Both the position numbers and the translations under genes were made by a program. Below the pieces are notes generated by a model. It was not told the origin of the DNA, ran no database searches, and saw nothing but the letters and a program-made list of their open reading frames with translations. Source: Vibrio maerlii (GTDB lineage Bacteria > Pseudomonadota > Gammaproteobacteria > Enterobacterales > Vibrionaceae). Taken from it: a DNA stretch of 64,000 nucleotides. The stretch spans positions 186,001 to 250,000 of the forward strand of contig NZ_QRHC01000004.1 of assembly GCF_003415655.1 (NCBI RefSeq). The letters run 5' to 3'. Shown piece after piece: positions 17,516-26,523 of the stretch; within the stretch, counting starts at the first letter, position 1, and the number at the start of each line of letters is the position of its first letter.

Positions 17516-17623
17516 ATGGATATGAATACACAAGTGAAAAATAAATATGGATGGCGATCAAGCTCTACAGCTTGGTACACCCACGATTACAAGTTATCTA
17601 TCCTTTCTAAGCTCGACGTTTAA
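17516..17623 (+). CDS. tnaC: TnaC leader peptide of the tryptophanase operon
   Basis: A 35-codon frame (33 if the ATG at 17522 is used) ending 179 nt before tnaA. It contains AWYTHDYKL. This matches the W-x-x-x-D-x-K core of E. coli TnaC (Trp12, Asp16, Lys18), the residues that sense tryptophan in the ribosome exit tunnel and stall termination, keeping Rho off the leader. Here these are Trp20, Asp24 and Lys26. Unlike E. coli, there is no proline before the stop codon, and the tail after Trp is 15 residues rather than 12. The leader-to-tnaA gap has no other gene, as expected for a Rho-dependent attenuation region. Confidence 0.78.
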   Translation: MDMNTQVKNKYGWRSSSTAWYTHDYKLSILSKLDV

Positions 17624-17802
17624 TCCCTTCAATTCGTCTGGACCTTGTGTCTGGTATTTATTCTTTTTTCGATTTATTCCGTTTAGCGAAGTGTCGTGAG
17701 CGGAACTGATCGTGATATCCAAAAAAGAGTTAGTCGATCACCCCAACTTTTGTACATCAAAGTACATAAGGATCTGCTAATTGAAATTGATAGGAAATTA
17801 TC

Positions 17803-19218
17803 ATGGAAAATTTTAAGCACTTACCTGAACCATTCCGTATCCGCGTTGTTGAGCCAGTAAAAAGAACAACGACTGAGTACCGAGAGGAAGCGATACTCAA
17901 AGCGGGTATGAACCCATTTTTACTCGATAGCGAAGATGTGTTTATTGACCTTCTGACTGACAGTGGCACAGGTGCCGTTACCCAAGATATGCAAGCGGCC
18001 ATGCTAAGAGGTGATGAAGCGTATAGTGGAAGCCGCAGTTATCATGCACTTGCGGATGCAGTTAAAGATATCTTTGGGTATGAGTATACGATTCCAACTC
18101 ACCAAGGACGCGGAGCTGAGCAAATTTACATACCGGTGTTGATCAGCAAGCGCGAAAAAGAAAAAGGTTTAGATCGTAAAAAAATGGTCGCGATCTCCAA
18201 TTATTTCTTTGATACCACACAGGGGCATACACAGGTTAACTGCTGTAAAGCGAAAAACGCTTATCTTGAAGATGCATTTGATACCAGTGTGAGCGCCGAC
18301 TTTAAAGGTAACTTTGATTTGGATAAGCTGGAATATGCTATTCAAGAAGCTGGGGCGGAGAATGTACCCTATATTGTGAGCACGATTACTTGTAACTCAG
18401 CCGGTGGTCAGCCAGTTTCGATTGCTAATCTAAAAGCGGTATATGACGTTGCACAGCGTTACGATATTCCAGTGATTATGGACTCAGCTCGTTTTGCTGA
18501 AAATGCTTACTTTATCCAGCAGCGAGAGCCTGGCTATCAAGATTGGTCGATTGAAGAAATCACGCGCGAAACATACAAATACGCTGATGGTCTTGCTATG
18601 TCTGCTAAGAAAGATGCCATGGTGCAAATGGGCGGTTTGTTGTGTTTTAAAGACGAAAAGTTTTTAGATGCTTACAACGAATGCCGAACGCTTTGTGTTG
18701 TGCAAGAAGGTTTCCCAACTTATGGTGGTCTAGAGGGTGGGGCAATGGAGCGCCTTGCTGTGGGTCTTTATGATGGCATGCGACAAGAATGGTTGGCGTA
18801 TCGAATTGCTCAGGTTAAGTACTTGGTTGATGGGCTTGAAGATATCGGTGTTGTTTGTCAACAAGCTGGTGGACATGCAGCGTTTGTCGATGCCGGTAAA
18901 TTGCTACCTCATATTCCAGCGCACCAGTTCCCTGCACATACACTGGCTTGTGAACTCTATAAAGTAGCAGGTATCCGAGCGGTAGAAATTGGGTCATTGC
19001 TACAAGGACGAGATCCCGAAACTGGCGAACAGTACCCTTGTCCAGCCGAGCTACTGCGCTTAACTATTCCTCGCGCTACTTATACGCAAAGCCATATGGA
19101 CTTCATTATTGAGGCATTTGAGAGAGTCAAAGAGCGGGCGGCGAAAGTGAAAGGTCTTGAGTTTATTTATGAACCTCCTGTATTGCGTCATTTCACAGCG
19201 AGATTGAAAGAGGTTTAA
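17803..19218 (+). CDS. tnaA: Tryptophanase
   Basis: Pyridoxal-phosphate enzyme that cleaves L-tryptophan to indole, pyruvate and ammonia, cytosolic. It has 471 residues, the same as E. coli TnaA, and is nearly collinear with it from the first residues ([15 protein letters not shown]). The PLP lysine lies in [14 protein letters not shown]. The product is tryptophanase rather than tyrosine phenol-lyase, because it follows the TnaA sequence throughout (for example [20 protein letters not shown]). A good AGGAAA ribosome site precedes the ATG. It is preceded by the tnaC leader. No tnaB permease follows, so transport must be encoded elsewhere. A hairpin at 19234 ends the unit. Confidence 0.97.
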   Translation: MENFKHLPEPFRIRVVEPVKRTTTEYREEAILKAGMNPFLLDSEDVFIDLLTDSGTGAVTQDMQAAMLRGDEAYSGSRSYHALADAVKDIFGYEYTIPTHQGRGAEQIYIPVLISKREKEKGLDRKKMVAISNYFFDTTQGHTQVNCCKAKNAYLEDAFDTSVSADFKGNFDLDKLEYAIQEAGAENVPYIVSTITCNSAGGQPVSIANLKAVYDVAQRYDIPVIMDSARFAENAYFIQQREPGYQDWSIEEITRETYKYADGLAMSAKKDAMVQMGGLLCFKDEKFLDAYNECRTLCVVQEGFPTYGGLEGGAMERLAVGLYDGMRQEWLAYRIAQVKYLVDGLEDIGVVCQQAGGHAAFVDAGKLLPHIPAHQFPAHTLACELYKVAGIRAVEIGSLLQGRDPETGEQYPCPAELLRLTIPRATYTQSHMDFIIEAFERVKERAAKVKGLEFIYEPPVLRHFTARLKEV

Positions 19219-19233
19219 GATTAAGGCTAGTCT

Positions 19234-19264
19234 AGAAGGAGCCACGAACTTTGTGGCTCCTTCT
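19234..19264 (+). terminator. Hairpin after tnaA
   Basis: AGAAGGAGCCAC pairs with GTGGCTCCTTCT (12 bp, 7-nt loop), 15 nt past the stop. The T tail is weak. It also lies between convergent genes and may serve both. Confidence 0.7.
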
Positions 19265-19315
19265 ACTTGTTAGTTATTGATAAACTATATCCAATACACC
19301 GACTAAGTTTTCAGG

Positions 19316-20299
19316 CTACTTTACTTCGTACCTAAGCAGGACTTCGTTATCCAGCACAACGTTCGTAGACCAGATGAAACTCGCACCAGCCCCACTGAAT
19401 TTCTCGATGAAGTTCATGTAAGACTTCTTGTTATTCACACCGATCTCATCTTCAGAATATTCTGTCGCTAGAGGCCATGACGTTGCGTTAAAGTCTTGCG
19501 CCATCCAGTTGCTTGGTGTTTCCCAGTGGGCAGCATAAGCATTTTCACCATTGTCTGTTCCTTCTGTGGTACAAGTGTCAGATAGTCGCTTGCCATCTAC
19601 TTCACTCAAGCATGTTAAATCATAAATTGGCGCGATATAGAACGTTTGTGCTTGCCAGTCAGGCCCCGTTACTGTTCCATCACTGAAGCTTGCGATAAAG
19701 CCACCATCTCCAGGGTGGTGCGCCTTGCCTCGATTATTCTCTGTACCTAGACCTAGATTCTCTTCCCAATCGATCACTTTAACGGCAATAGTATATGGCT
19801 TATTTACTTTGAATTTTACGATACTTGAGTTGAATGGAGTGAAGGGAACCGTGTCTACAGCAATGAGTTGACCATTGATATAGAGCTCGAAATAGTTGTC
19901 AGCAAATATGTAACCAGTGATCTCTTCGCCATCTTCATCAATGATGGTTACGGGAACTGAACTTACATCGACATCTCCAATGCCTTGAGGGGTAATATTG
20001 GCACACTCTTCATACAAATCGATGGCTTTTGGTGCGGTCGTGAAGTGGTTTTTAGCAGGAACAGTCCAGACTTTACCGTTAGCATCGGTAATCTCACCAA
20101 TACCAGCAACGCGGCTTCGGCCGTTTTTACACTCAAACAGATTCTCTTCTACGGTTTTTGCCAGCCCTTGAGTAATGCTTGCTGAACCTTCGTAGTCACT
20201 GACATTCTCGCTCGCCGTTAGCTCTGTAGATGGAGTACATCCGGCTAACAATAATGCGATAGATGAAAGAGTGAAAATATTCTTATGCTGAGTAATCAT
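19316..20299 (-). CDS. Predicted lipoprotein of unknown function
   Basis: Protein of 327 residues with a lipobox LLLAGC at ~17-22, so probably lipid-anchored. The mature part is acidic. It carries paired cysteines (FECKNG, YEECAN, LTCLSE, DTCTTE) and a strand-rich region (GYIFADNYFELYINGQLIAVD, shown in part) resembling a galactose-binding or PA14-like sandwich. AHHPGDGGFIASFSDGTVTG looks like a conserved turn. I do not recognise the family. It is convergent with tnaA and divergent from the flavin reductase-like gene. Confidence 0.7.
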   Translation of the reverse strand: MITQHKNIFTLSSIALLLAGCTPSTELTASENVSDYEGSASITQGLAKTVEENLFECKNGRSRVAGIGEITDANGKVWTVPAKNHFTTAPKAIDLYEECANITPQGIGDVDVSSVPVTIIDEDGEEITGYIFADNYFELYINGQLIAVDTVPFTPFNSSIVKFKVNKPYTIAVKVIDWEENLGLGTENNRGKAHHPGDGGFIASFSDGTVTGPDWQAQTFYIAPIYDLTCLSEVDGKRLSDTCTTEGTDNGENAYAAHWETPSNWMAQDFNATSWPLATEYSEDEIGVNNKKSYMNFIEKFSGAGASFIWSTNVVLDNEVLLRYEVK

Positions 20300-20596
20300 T
20301 GATGATAATCCAATAATGTGCAGAAGACTTAAGTCTAGTTGTTAATGTTGGTAGATCAATGTTTTAAGTCATTCAATCAACAATGGATATACGAATCTAT
20401 TCAGTGCAAATGTCCGGAGTCGGGACGAAATTTTAGGTAAGTTCACTTTTACTAAATGGTGTAAGGCTGGATAATGGGAAACTATAAACAGGCATTGTTT
20501 GGTAATTGCTCGAGAGTCATATTAGCCATGATTTTGTAGAGAAGCGCTAACAATTATGATGTATGGTAGCTTAATTGTTATAGACAAGGATGTGCC
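20300..20596. other. Divergent promoter gap
   Basis: About 300 nt between the lipoprotein gene (minus) and the flavin reductase-like gene (plus). Promoter-type AT-rich DNA; no gene or strong hairpin seen. Confidence 0.4.
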
Positions 20597-21208
20597 ATGA
20601 ACCTCAAGCTCGATACACTTGCCCCAACTCAAATTTATCACCTTATGACACAAGCTGTTGTTCCTAGACCAATTGCGTGGGTTCTAACCGAATCCGGTGT
20701 TCAAGCGTACAACTTAGCGCCTTTTTCTTACTTCACTGCAGTTTCAAGCAATCCACCTTTGCTGATGTTATCGGTTGGGAAGAAGCCTTCGGGAGAAATA
20801 AAAGATACCACTCGTAACGTCCTTGAAAGAGGTAAACTGGTTATCCATATCGCGTCATCTGATTCAGCCGAAGTCATGACCGAAACTGCTGCCACACTAG
20901 ACCATGGTGATTCTGAAGTAACAGCAAATAATATTGAGTTGATTGAATTTGAGGGTTTTACACTACCAAGAGTGAAAGAATGTGCAGTAGCCTTTGGGTG
21001 CACATTATTTGAGGTGAAAGAGGTAGGAGAGGTGCCGCAAAGCCTGATCTTTGCAAAAGTTGAACAGGTATACATATCGGAAGAAGTGATCGATGAAAGT
21101 AGTGAACGCCTAAAAATTGATGCGCTTGCACTTGATCCCTTGTCTCGGCTCGGTGGTGGGGAATATGCCACGCTGTCCAATGTATTCTCAGTTACACGAC
21201 CTAAGTAA
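20597..21208 (+). CDS. Flavin reductase-like (FMN-binding split barrel) protein
   Basis: Cytosolic 203-residue protein of the flavoredoxin/flavin-reductase-like family. VPRPIAWVLTESGVQAYNLA near residue 22 and APFSYFTAVSSNPPLLMLSV near 43 form the flavin-binding split-barrel signature, and GEIKDTTRNVLE follows as usual. The family binds FMN and may reduce flavin or act as an oxidoreductase; the partner is unknown. It precedes the peptide deformylase by 94 nt on the same strand. Confidence 0.85.
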   Translation: MNLKLDTLAPTQIYHLMTQAVVPRPIAWVLTESGVQAYNLAPFSYFTAVSSNPPLLMLSVGKKPSGEIKDTTRNVLERGKLVIHIASSDSAEVMTETAATLDHGDSEVTANNIELIEFEGFTLPRVKECAVAFGCTLFEVKEVGEVPQSLIFAKVEQVYISEEVIDESSERLKIDALALDPLSRLGGGEYATLSNVFSVTRPK

Positions 21209-21302
21209 AATCGCTAAAGTTGTGAGTCAATGATCTTTTCCTCAAAAATAAGCTTTTAAAACAAACGATTAGATATCATCCTTTTCTATTTTTGGAAGAA
21301 CT

Positions 21303-21857
21303 ATGCCAACGAAGAACCATACTCCGGATAAACCGGATATCGCACAACTGGGTCATCCAATATTGCGTAAACGAGCCAAGATTGTTGAGAATATTCAATC
21401 GAATGAGTGTCAGAGTTTAATTTTGGACATGATGCAGAAGGTTGAAAAAGCGAATGGGGTTGGGATCGCGGCTCCACAAGTTTATGAAAGTTTGCGTATC
21501 TTCATCATGTGTTCGAAGCCGAACGCTCGTTATCCAGATGCACCTGTTATGCCCATCACTGCGATCATCAACCCTGAGATTATTGACGCTAGCAGTGAGA
21601 TGGAAAAGGGGTGGGAAGGGTGTTTGAGTGTTCCGAGCATGCGTGGTTTTGTACCTAGGCATGAAACGATTACGGTTCGTTATTATGATCAAGCTGGCGA
21701 GTGTTATCAAACGACCTTTTCAGGCTTTATAGCGCGAATCTTTCAGCACGAACTGGATCACCTTGATGGATTAACTTTTGTGGACAGACTAGATTCAACG
21801 CAAGACCTTATTAGTGAGAGTGAGTGGTACGCACAATTCGCACCTACACAATCTTAG
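21303..21857 (+). CDS. def: Peptide deformylase
   Basis: Metalloenzyme that removes the formyl group from the initiator methionine of nascent proteins. All three motifs are intact: GVGIAAPQ (~52), EGCLS (~108, metal Cys) and QHELDH (~150, metal His residues and catalytic Glu). It has 184 residues. It is not next to fmt, whereas the housekeeping def usually is, so this is probably a second copy. A terminator follows at 21982. Confidence 0.95.
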   Translation: MPTKNHTPDKPDIAQLGHPILRKRAKIVENIQSNECQSLILDMMQKVEKANGVGIAAPQVYESLRIFIMCSKPNARYPDAPVMPITAIINPEIIDASSEMEKGWEGCLSVPSMRGFVPRHETITVRYYDQAGECYQTTFSGFIARIFQHELDHLDGLTFVDRLDSTQDLISESEWYAQFAPTQS

Positions 21858-21981
21858 TGTTATTGGGAAATGGCTTTGAAAGAAACCCGTTGAGTTATCA
21901 CACATAAGTGACTGAACTAATAGCACAACTTGAAACCGACAGTACTCTGAGCGCGTAAACTTTCATCGCTCCCTTAATACC

Positions 21982-22024
21982 AAAAGCGCCGCATATTAAA
22001 TGCGATTGTGTGGCGCTTTTTACT
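21982..22024 (+). terminator. Terminator after the deformylase gene
   Basis: AAAAGCGCC pairs with GGCGCTTTT around a 21-nt loop that has its own GCAT/ATGC pairing; TTTTTACTTTT follows. The remainder of the gap to 22197 shows no gene. Confidence 0.8.
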
Positions 22025-22197
22025 TTTATTGTGCTTCTTGAATTAAACCCTTTCTCCAACAGAATCGCAGATATTCCTTTACTCCATCACAAAAGTGGAT
22101 GTGATCGAATTGTTCTCTTAAGTAAGTGGTTGAACAATCGTTCATGTTGTGCTTCAATTAATGATGCCTAATAAATGAGCATAGTAAGGAGAGCTGA

Positions 22198-22875
22198 ATG
22201 CTTAAGTTTTATTTCCATCACACGCCAAATCCTATGAAAGTGGCGTTATTCCTCGAAGAAACAGGTCTTGAGTTTCAAGTGGTACCGGTTGACACGTTAA
22301 AAGGTGAACAGCACAGTGCTGAATACCGCTTAATTAATCCTAATGGTAAGACACCCGCTATTGAGGATGATGGACAGCGAGTATTTGATTCCAATGCCAT
22401 TCTTCTCTACTTATCAGAGAAAACAGGTAAGTTAGGAGGGCAGCCGGAAGACCGAGCAGAACTGCTGTCTTGGTTAATGTTCATAGCTTCTGGATTAGGG
22501 CCATTCTCAGGTCAGTCAGTTCACTTTCGTAATGTTGCACCCAAAGATCAAGAGTATGCAGCGAATCGTTATTTACGAGAAGCACAGCGTCATTACGAAG
22601 TATTAGATAAGCATATGCAAGGTCGAGAGTTTATCGTTGGTGATGAATTTACGCTGGTGGATGTGGCTGCTTGGGGGTGGATAGATAAAGCTCCTGTTGT
22701 ATTAGGGGAGCAAGGTCTCACGCCATTTCCAAACTTAAGCCGTTGGTTCGAATCGATTAACAGTCGTCCTGCTGTCGCACGAGCAAGAGATATTCCCAAG
22801 TCGATTGAGTTTAAGAGTGAATTTGATGAAGAAACAAAACGCGCTTTGTTCCCTTCAAATTATCCAAAAGATTGA
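22198..22875 (+). CDS. Glutathione S-transferase family protein
   Basis: Protein of 225 residues. The thioredoxin-like N-terminal domain (residues 1-80) contains TPNPMKVALFLEETGLEF, the cis-Pro loop NPNGKTPAI and the glutathione gamma-Glu contact DSNAILLYL. The helical C-terminal domain has FTLVDVAAWGW with the N-capping Asp. It resembles the YfcG/YghU type of bacterial GST, which has disulfide reductase activity. The substrate is unknown. The gene stands alone, preceded by AAGGAGAG and followed by a hairpin. Confidence 0.9.
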   Translation: MLKFYFHHTPNPMKVALFLEETGLEFQVVPVDTLKGEQHSAEYRLINPNGKTPAIEDDGQRVFDSNAILLYLSEKTGKLGGQPEDRAELLSWLMFIASGLGPFSGQSVHFRNVAPKDQEYAANRYLREAQRHYEVLDKHMQGREFIVGDEFTLVDVAAWGWIDKAPVVLGEQGLTPFPNLSRWFESINSRPAVARARDIPKSIEFKSEFDEETKRALFPSNYPKD

Positions 22876-22941
22876 CTTTTACTTAGTTTGTATTAGTACA
22901 ACTTAATGTAGCCAGATGCTAGCTGGCGTTATTCATCAATA

Positions 22942-22971
22942 GCAAAGCTGCTTCATTTGAAGCAGCTTTGC
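22942..22971 (+). terminator. Hairpin after the GST gene
   Basis: GCAAAGCTGCTTCA pairs with TGAAGCAGCTTTGC (14 bp perfect, 2-nt loop, so the tip must open). There is no T run afterwards, so it may be a structured element rather than an intrinsic terminator. Confidence 0.6.
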
Positions 22972-23235
22972 CTTATCTACCGGTACTTTGTTGTGTTAGG
23001 TTTTAAAAAACGTAGTTAATGCTCAGGTAAATGTGAAGCAGTAGGTGGCTTATATACTCATGGAACATTCAACCGAATGCGATAGTTCCGTTCTTAGAGC
23101 AAATTCTCCAAACCGTGAGTTGAACAAACCATGGGTCAACCGTTGGCTAAATCGCACTTGATTATCTATCGCTTAAAGTCACTGGCCGTCATCGAATTTG
23201 ACAAGCCCTAAAATGGCGAAGAGCTCACTATAAAT

Positions 23236-23406
23236 CTAAGTAAAAAGGCGGTTAATAAACTCAAGCTCTTCATTAGACAGAGGCTTTTTGAGTTGAGAAC
23301 CCTCGTTTAGCTTTGTTTCGATTTCTTTTTTTAACGTTTCTAATTGCTCAAGAGATAGTTGTTCTACTTGAACTTTGAGTGTGTTTGGTAATTCCATTGA
23401 AATCAT
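23236..23406 (-). CDS. Small unknown protein, 56 residues
   Basis: Short frame on the minus strand. The ATG at 23406 is preceded by GGTGA at proper spacing. The product is charged and helical: ELPNTLKVQVEQLSLEQLET, then LKKEIETKLNEG, then PLSNEELEFINRLFT. The heptad-like leucines and the absence of rare junk composition suggest a real small protein, perhaps a coiled coil. No family recognised. It stands alone in a 760-nt region otherwise without genes (22972-23235 and 23407-23633 show nothing else convincing). Confidence 0.65.
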   Translation of the reverse strand: MISMELPNTLKVQVEQLSLEQLETLKKEIETKLNEGSQLKKPLSNEELEFINRLFT

Positions 23407-23633
23407 AAACGTCACCAGATTCGTTTTTATGAAACAATGATTATATCACCTAAGTATGTTATTCGGATAAAAACTGAACGAAAATCATGTTTTATTAGCA
23501 CTTAATGAGTAATTTTGTGAGTTAGAACCCAACCCGAAAGGATTTGATTGAGTGGAGTGGAAGTTAGGGATTATTGGTCTAGTCACGAGACATCCGTTGA
23601 GTTCTATACACAACCTTCAAAGACTGTGAATGA

Positions 23634-24425
23634 TTAACGGTTGAGAGCTTCTCCTAGAGGTCTGAAGTAGGCTTGTAGCGCTTTGTGAATGAGTTGCCGG
23701 TGTTGGGAATCAGGGTATATATCTATATTGTCTTTATTCATGGTGCCTGATACTAAATAGGCGTTGTCGATTCCGCTGCAACTTTCAACGACCGCTTCAA
23801 AAGCGCGTGCCATCATTTCTGTGGGTAGAGAGAAGTACTGGGTTCCCATAGCCTTGTCCGCAACAACACTTCTGGACACATAATCATGACTATCCTGACC
23901 ATCTACTGTCAGTAGTGTAGCATCAAATATCTCTAGAAGACGCTCGTTTAACGGGTGAGGAGAATGTTTGATGTTCTTGAGCCAACAGTCGCTCGCGAAG
24001 ATGGTTTGAGCTTGTGGACCAGAACGATCACCAATGTTGAATGCCTTCTCCGCAATGTAGTGGTCAAAGGCATGCCAGAATTCATGAGCTAGAGCACCAA
24101 CGCCAGCATTCTTCGCAAGCGCGAGTTCTCTTTGATTCGGTGCGTAATGTGCTTGTACCCCTTTTTGACCACCACTACCAAATGCCAAATTCAAACTGCC
24201 TCGCAGGCCAATAGCATGAGGTGGGATTGCCAGTGTGTAGGCTAAATCAGCTAAGGAGTCGAAGATTAGGTTAGCCGCTAGGTCTTTTTCTTCTTGGTTT
24301 ACCCATTTTCCAACACGAATGTTGCCAATCCCGAAGGTCTCTCTGATATCGATGAATGAGACTTGGTCCCCATGACGATAGTCAGGGCCTCTACGAGTTT
24401 TGTACTTAAAGTTAGTTAGACGCAA
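23634..24425 (-). CDS. CLCA_X (LPD1-like) family protein with an HEFWH motif
   Basis: Protein of 263 residues. The centre GALAHEFWHAFDHYIAEKA (~residues 107-125) resembles a zinc-metalloprotease HExxH helix but has HEFWH, which does fit H-E-x-x-H. The flanks include GLRGSLNLAFGSGG and PTEMMARAFEAVVES. I recall this as the CLCA_X/LPD1 type, related to domains in polyvalent proteins of phages and mobile elements. The function is not established. It is followed on the same strand by an MFS gene 38 nt upstream, so the two may be an operon. Confidence 0.7.
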   Translation of the reverse strand: MRLTNFKYKTRRGPDYRHGDQVSFIDIRETFGIGNIRVGKWVNQEEKDLAANLIFDSLADLAYTLAIPPHAIGLRGSLNLAFGSGGQKGVQAHYAPNQRELALAKNAGVGALAHEFWHAFDHYIAEKAFNIGDRSGPQAQTIFASDCWLKNIKHSPHPLNERLLEIFDATLLTVDGQDSHDYVSRSVVADKAMGTQYFSLPTEMMARAFEAVVESCSGIDNAYLVSGTMNKDNIDIYPDSQHRQLIHKALQAYFRPLGEALNR

Positions 24426-24463
24426 GGTGTACCCTAGTTTGCGAGTTGCTCTGGGGGGATAGT

Positions 24464-25798
24464 TTATTCAAATATGGTCTTATTTTTATTCTTAATATAG
24501 AACCACACGCTAATTATTAGGAATAAGAAGGTGAAGTAATAAAAGAACGAAGATAATGACGCCAAGAAGTCGATGTTTTGATCGATTTCTTGTTGGGTAT
24601 AGTCCTGAGACAGCAATTTATAATAGTAAGCGTAAAGCACACCGATTAAGCCGTATCCTAGGTTAAACATCAACCCCTTGAAACTAAGAACCGTCGCTCG
24701 ATTATGCGATTCGGTTTTCTTGTTTAGGTGATAACTAATAAAAATGTTCATGGTCATGATGATGAAGATAAGAATCAGCGCTGGAATCACACCGTAAATC
24801 GACCAACCTAAACTGATCCAATAGTAAGTTGCTATGCTTGCTACTCCCATGATGCCGATGAAGGTTTTGGGCTCGATACTCTCTGCCAGTCGGCGACTTT
24901 GTCCAGCCAAGAGTATTTTAAGCACACTGACACCCGCACCAATAAACCCAAAGTAGATAATCGGGATGTTGATGGCGCTGTAGTATTGGCTGTTCATGGT
25001 TAAGAACATACGTGATGTATGCTCGAATAGGCTGTAGTACAGCAAGATAAATAACACATAAGGGGTCGAAAGCACCCATCTGCCGGTATTCATCGTTAAC
25101 TTCATGCTCGCGATAGTGCTTGCAAGCTTGCTTTCACCTTGAGGAATAGGGCGTTTTTTCTCGCGCATGTCAAACGCTGAATAGATTGCTACCAATGCCA
25201 CAATTAGGGTCGCATAAACTGGTATACGCATAATATCTTGTGTCGTTTCTGGCGTATCCCAGCCTAAATATTGGTATATCGTCGCCATGAAATTGACGTC
25301 ATACATGGCAGCACCTAATAAGGTGACAAAGATACCAACACTTGAAGCAATTCGCAGCTGTATCTGAAGCACTCTAGGCCATAAATCTTCTTTACCTTGA
25401 TCTTTCAATGTGTCGTAAGCCAAGGCTTCATCAGCGCCACTGGCAAGCGCCATGGCTAATCCACTGAGGATGCGGTTGATGAGAAAAACAACAAAGACTA
25501 GGTTAGGGTTGCCTGTTGGCACAAAGGCGATCATCGAAATTTCAATAAACATCACTAATGATGAGAGCACGACCAACCTTTTTCGTCCTAGGGTGTCAGC
25601 AAATGCGCCTGACGGTACTTCTGCAATGACAATGGTTGCAGCCCAAACCACGTTAAGCATCGCGAACTGAGATAGCGTCAGACCATAATCTAAATAAAGT
25701 AGTGTGAAGACAGGGTAATAAAAGCGCGCAAAATAGCTGCTTCTAAAGATTAAGAAGTTACGTACATTCCGTATCTGTAGGATTTCTTTGAGCGTCAT
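24464..25798 (-). CDS. MFS-type membrane transporter
   Basis: Protein of 444 residues with ~12 predicted membrane helices. The loop 2-3 motif GAFADTLGRKRLVVLS is the classic MFS signature (G-x-x-x-D-x-x-G-R-R/K). The substrate is unknown; drug or sugar-phosphate efflux types look similar. It starts 74 nt from the HD gene and is probably transcribed with the CLCA_X gene downstream. Confidence 0.88.
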   Translation of the reverse strand: MTLKEILQIRNVRNFLIFRSSYFARFYYPVFTLLYLDYGLTLSQFAMLNVVWAATIVIAEVPSGAFADTLGRKRLVVLSSLVMFIEISMIAFVPTGNPNLVFVVFLINRILSGLAMALASGADEALAYDTLKDQGKEDLWPRVLQIQLRIASSVGIFVTLLGAAMYDVNFMATIYQYLGWDTPETTQDIMRIPVYATLIVALVAIYSAFDMREKKRPIPQGESKLASTIASMKLTMNTGRWVLSTPYVLFILLYYSLFEHTSRMFLTMNSQYYSAINIPIIYFGFIGAGVSVLKILLAGQSRRLAESIEPKTFIGIMGVASIATYYWISLGWSIYGVIPALILIFIIMTMNIFISYHLNKKTESHNRATVLSFKGLMFNLGYGLIGVLYAYYYKLLSQDYTQQEIDQNIDFLASLSSFFYYFTFLFLIISVWFYIKNKNKTIFE

Positions 25799-25871
25799 AT
25801 ATTTCTTATTATTAAGTTTGTGGAATTAACTTTACGAGTTTACTTGATTGAATGTACTAACCCCAAAGCTA

Positions 25872-26474
25872 CTAGAACTTCACAATTCCTTTGGTCACCA
25901 ACACTGAGCCGACCAACACCGAGCCTCCATACTCTTTTGCTAATCTCATTAAGGTTTTATGGAAACCGTTGTTTGGAAAAGTGGCTTCAACTTCTTTTAT
26001 CCATTTCTTATCAACCCCTTTTCTGATGCTGCCCATTGAAGCGTCTATCCAATCCGCTTTACGACACGCGTTGATTACCTTTTCATGGTTTCCTTTGTAA
26101 GGGGAAATTTTATGGTGCCAATGAATCGCTCCTGTGAGTTCTTCGGGATCGAGTCCCCATTGGTATTTTTCGTTATCAGCAAGCGCAACAGCCTCAGAAG
26201 GCTCTAAATAGGCAAGTTCTTTGTCGGTCCAAAGACCGATATCGTGATAGGCAAATGCCGTCTCAACAATTTGTTCTAAGTCAGGATCATTATCGAGAAA
26301 GTTCATGGCATAAGTAACAGTGCGGTATACGTGGTTTTTGTATCCAGCAAAATCGACACCAATAATTTCGCGGTAGGGCTCTAAGAGTGTATCGATTCGA
26401 GGGCGATCTTTCTTGATGATGAAATCCTGCATAAGTGCTCCTTTGATTTGTACTTTGTAGAGTATAGAACGCAT
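25872..26474 (-). CDS. HD-domain protein
   Basis: Protein of 200 residues with a metal-dependent phosphohydrolase-like HD pattern: a His earlier (YKNHVYRTV), YHDIGLW as the HD doublet (~80), IHWHHKISPY (~125) and KADWIDASMG (~150) as the last Asp. It probably hydrolyses a phosphate ester or nucleotide; the substrate is unknown. It is divergent from the AlkD-like gene 50 nt away. Confidence 0.82.
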   Translation of the reverse strand: MRSILYKVQIKGALMQDFIIKKDRPRIDTLLEPYREIIGVDFAGYKNHVYRTVTYAMNFLDNDPDLEQIVETAFAYHDIGLWTDKELAYLEPSEAVALADNEKYQWGLDPEELTGAIHWHHKISPYKGNHEKVINACRKADWIDASMGSIRKGVDKKWIKEVEATFPNNGFHKTLMRLAKEYGGSVLVGSVLVTKGIVKF

Positions 26475-26523
26475 GAATCTGAGTTGATATGATGATTACA
26501 CGTAGACATCTGGAACATTAGTT

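Noticed and set aside
22972..23235. Possible coding remnant with a 26-codon frame near 23130
   Set aside because: Too short, no recognisable match and no ribosome site.
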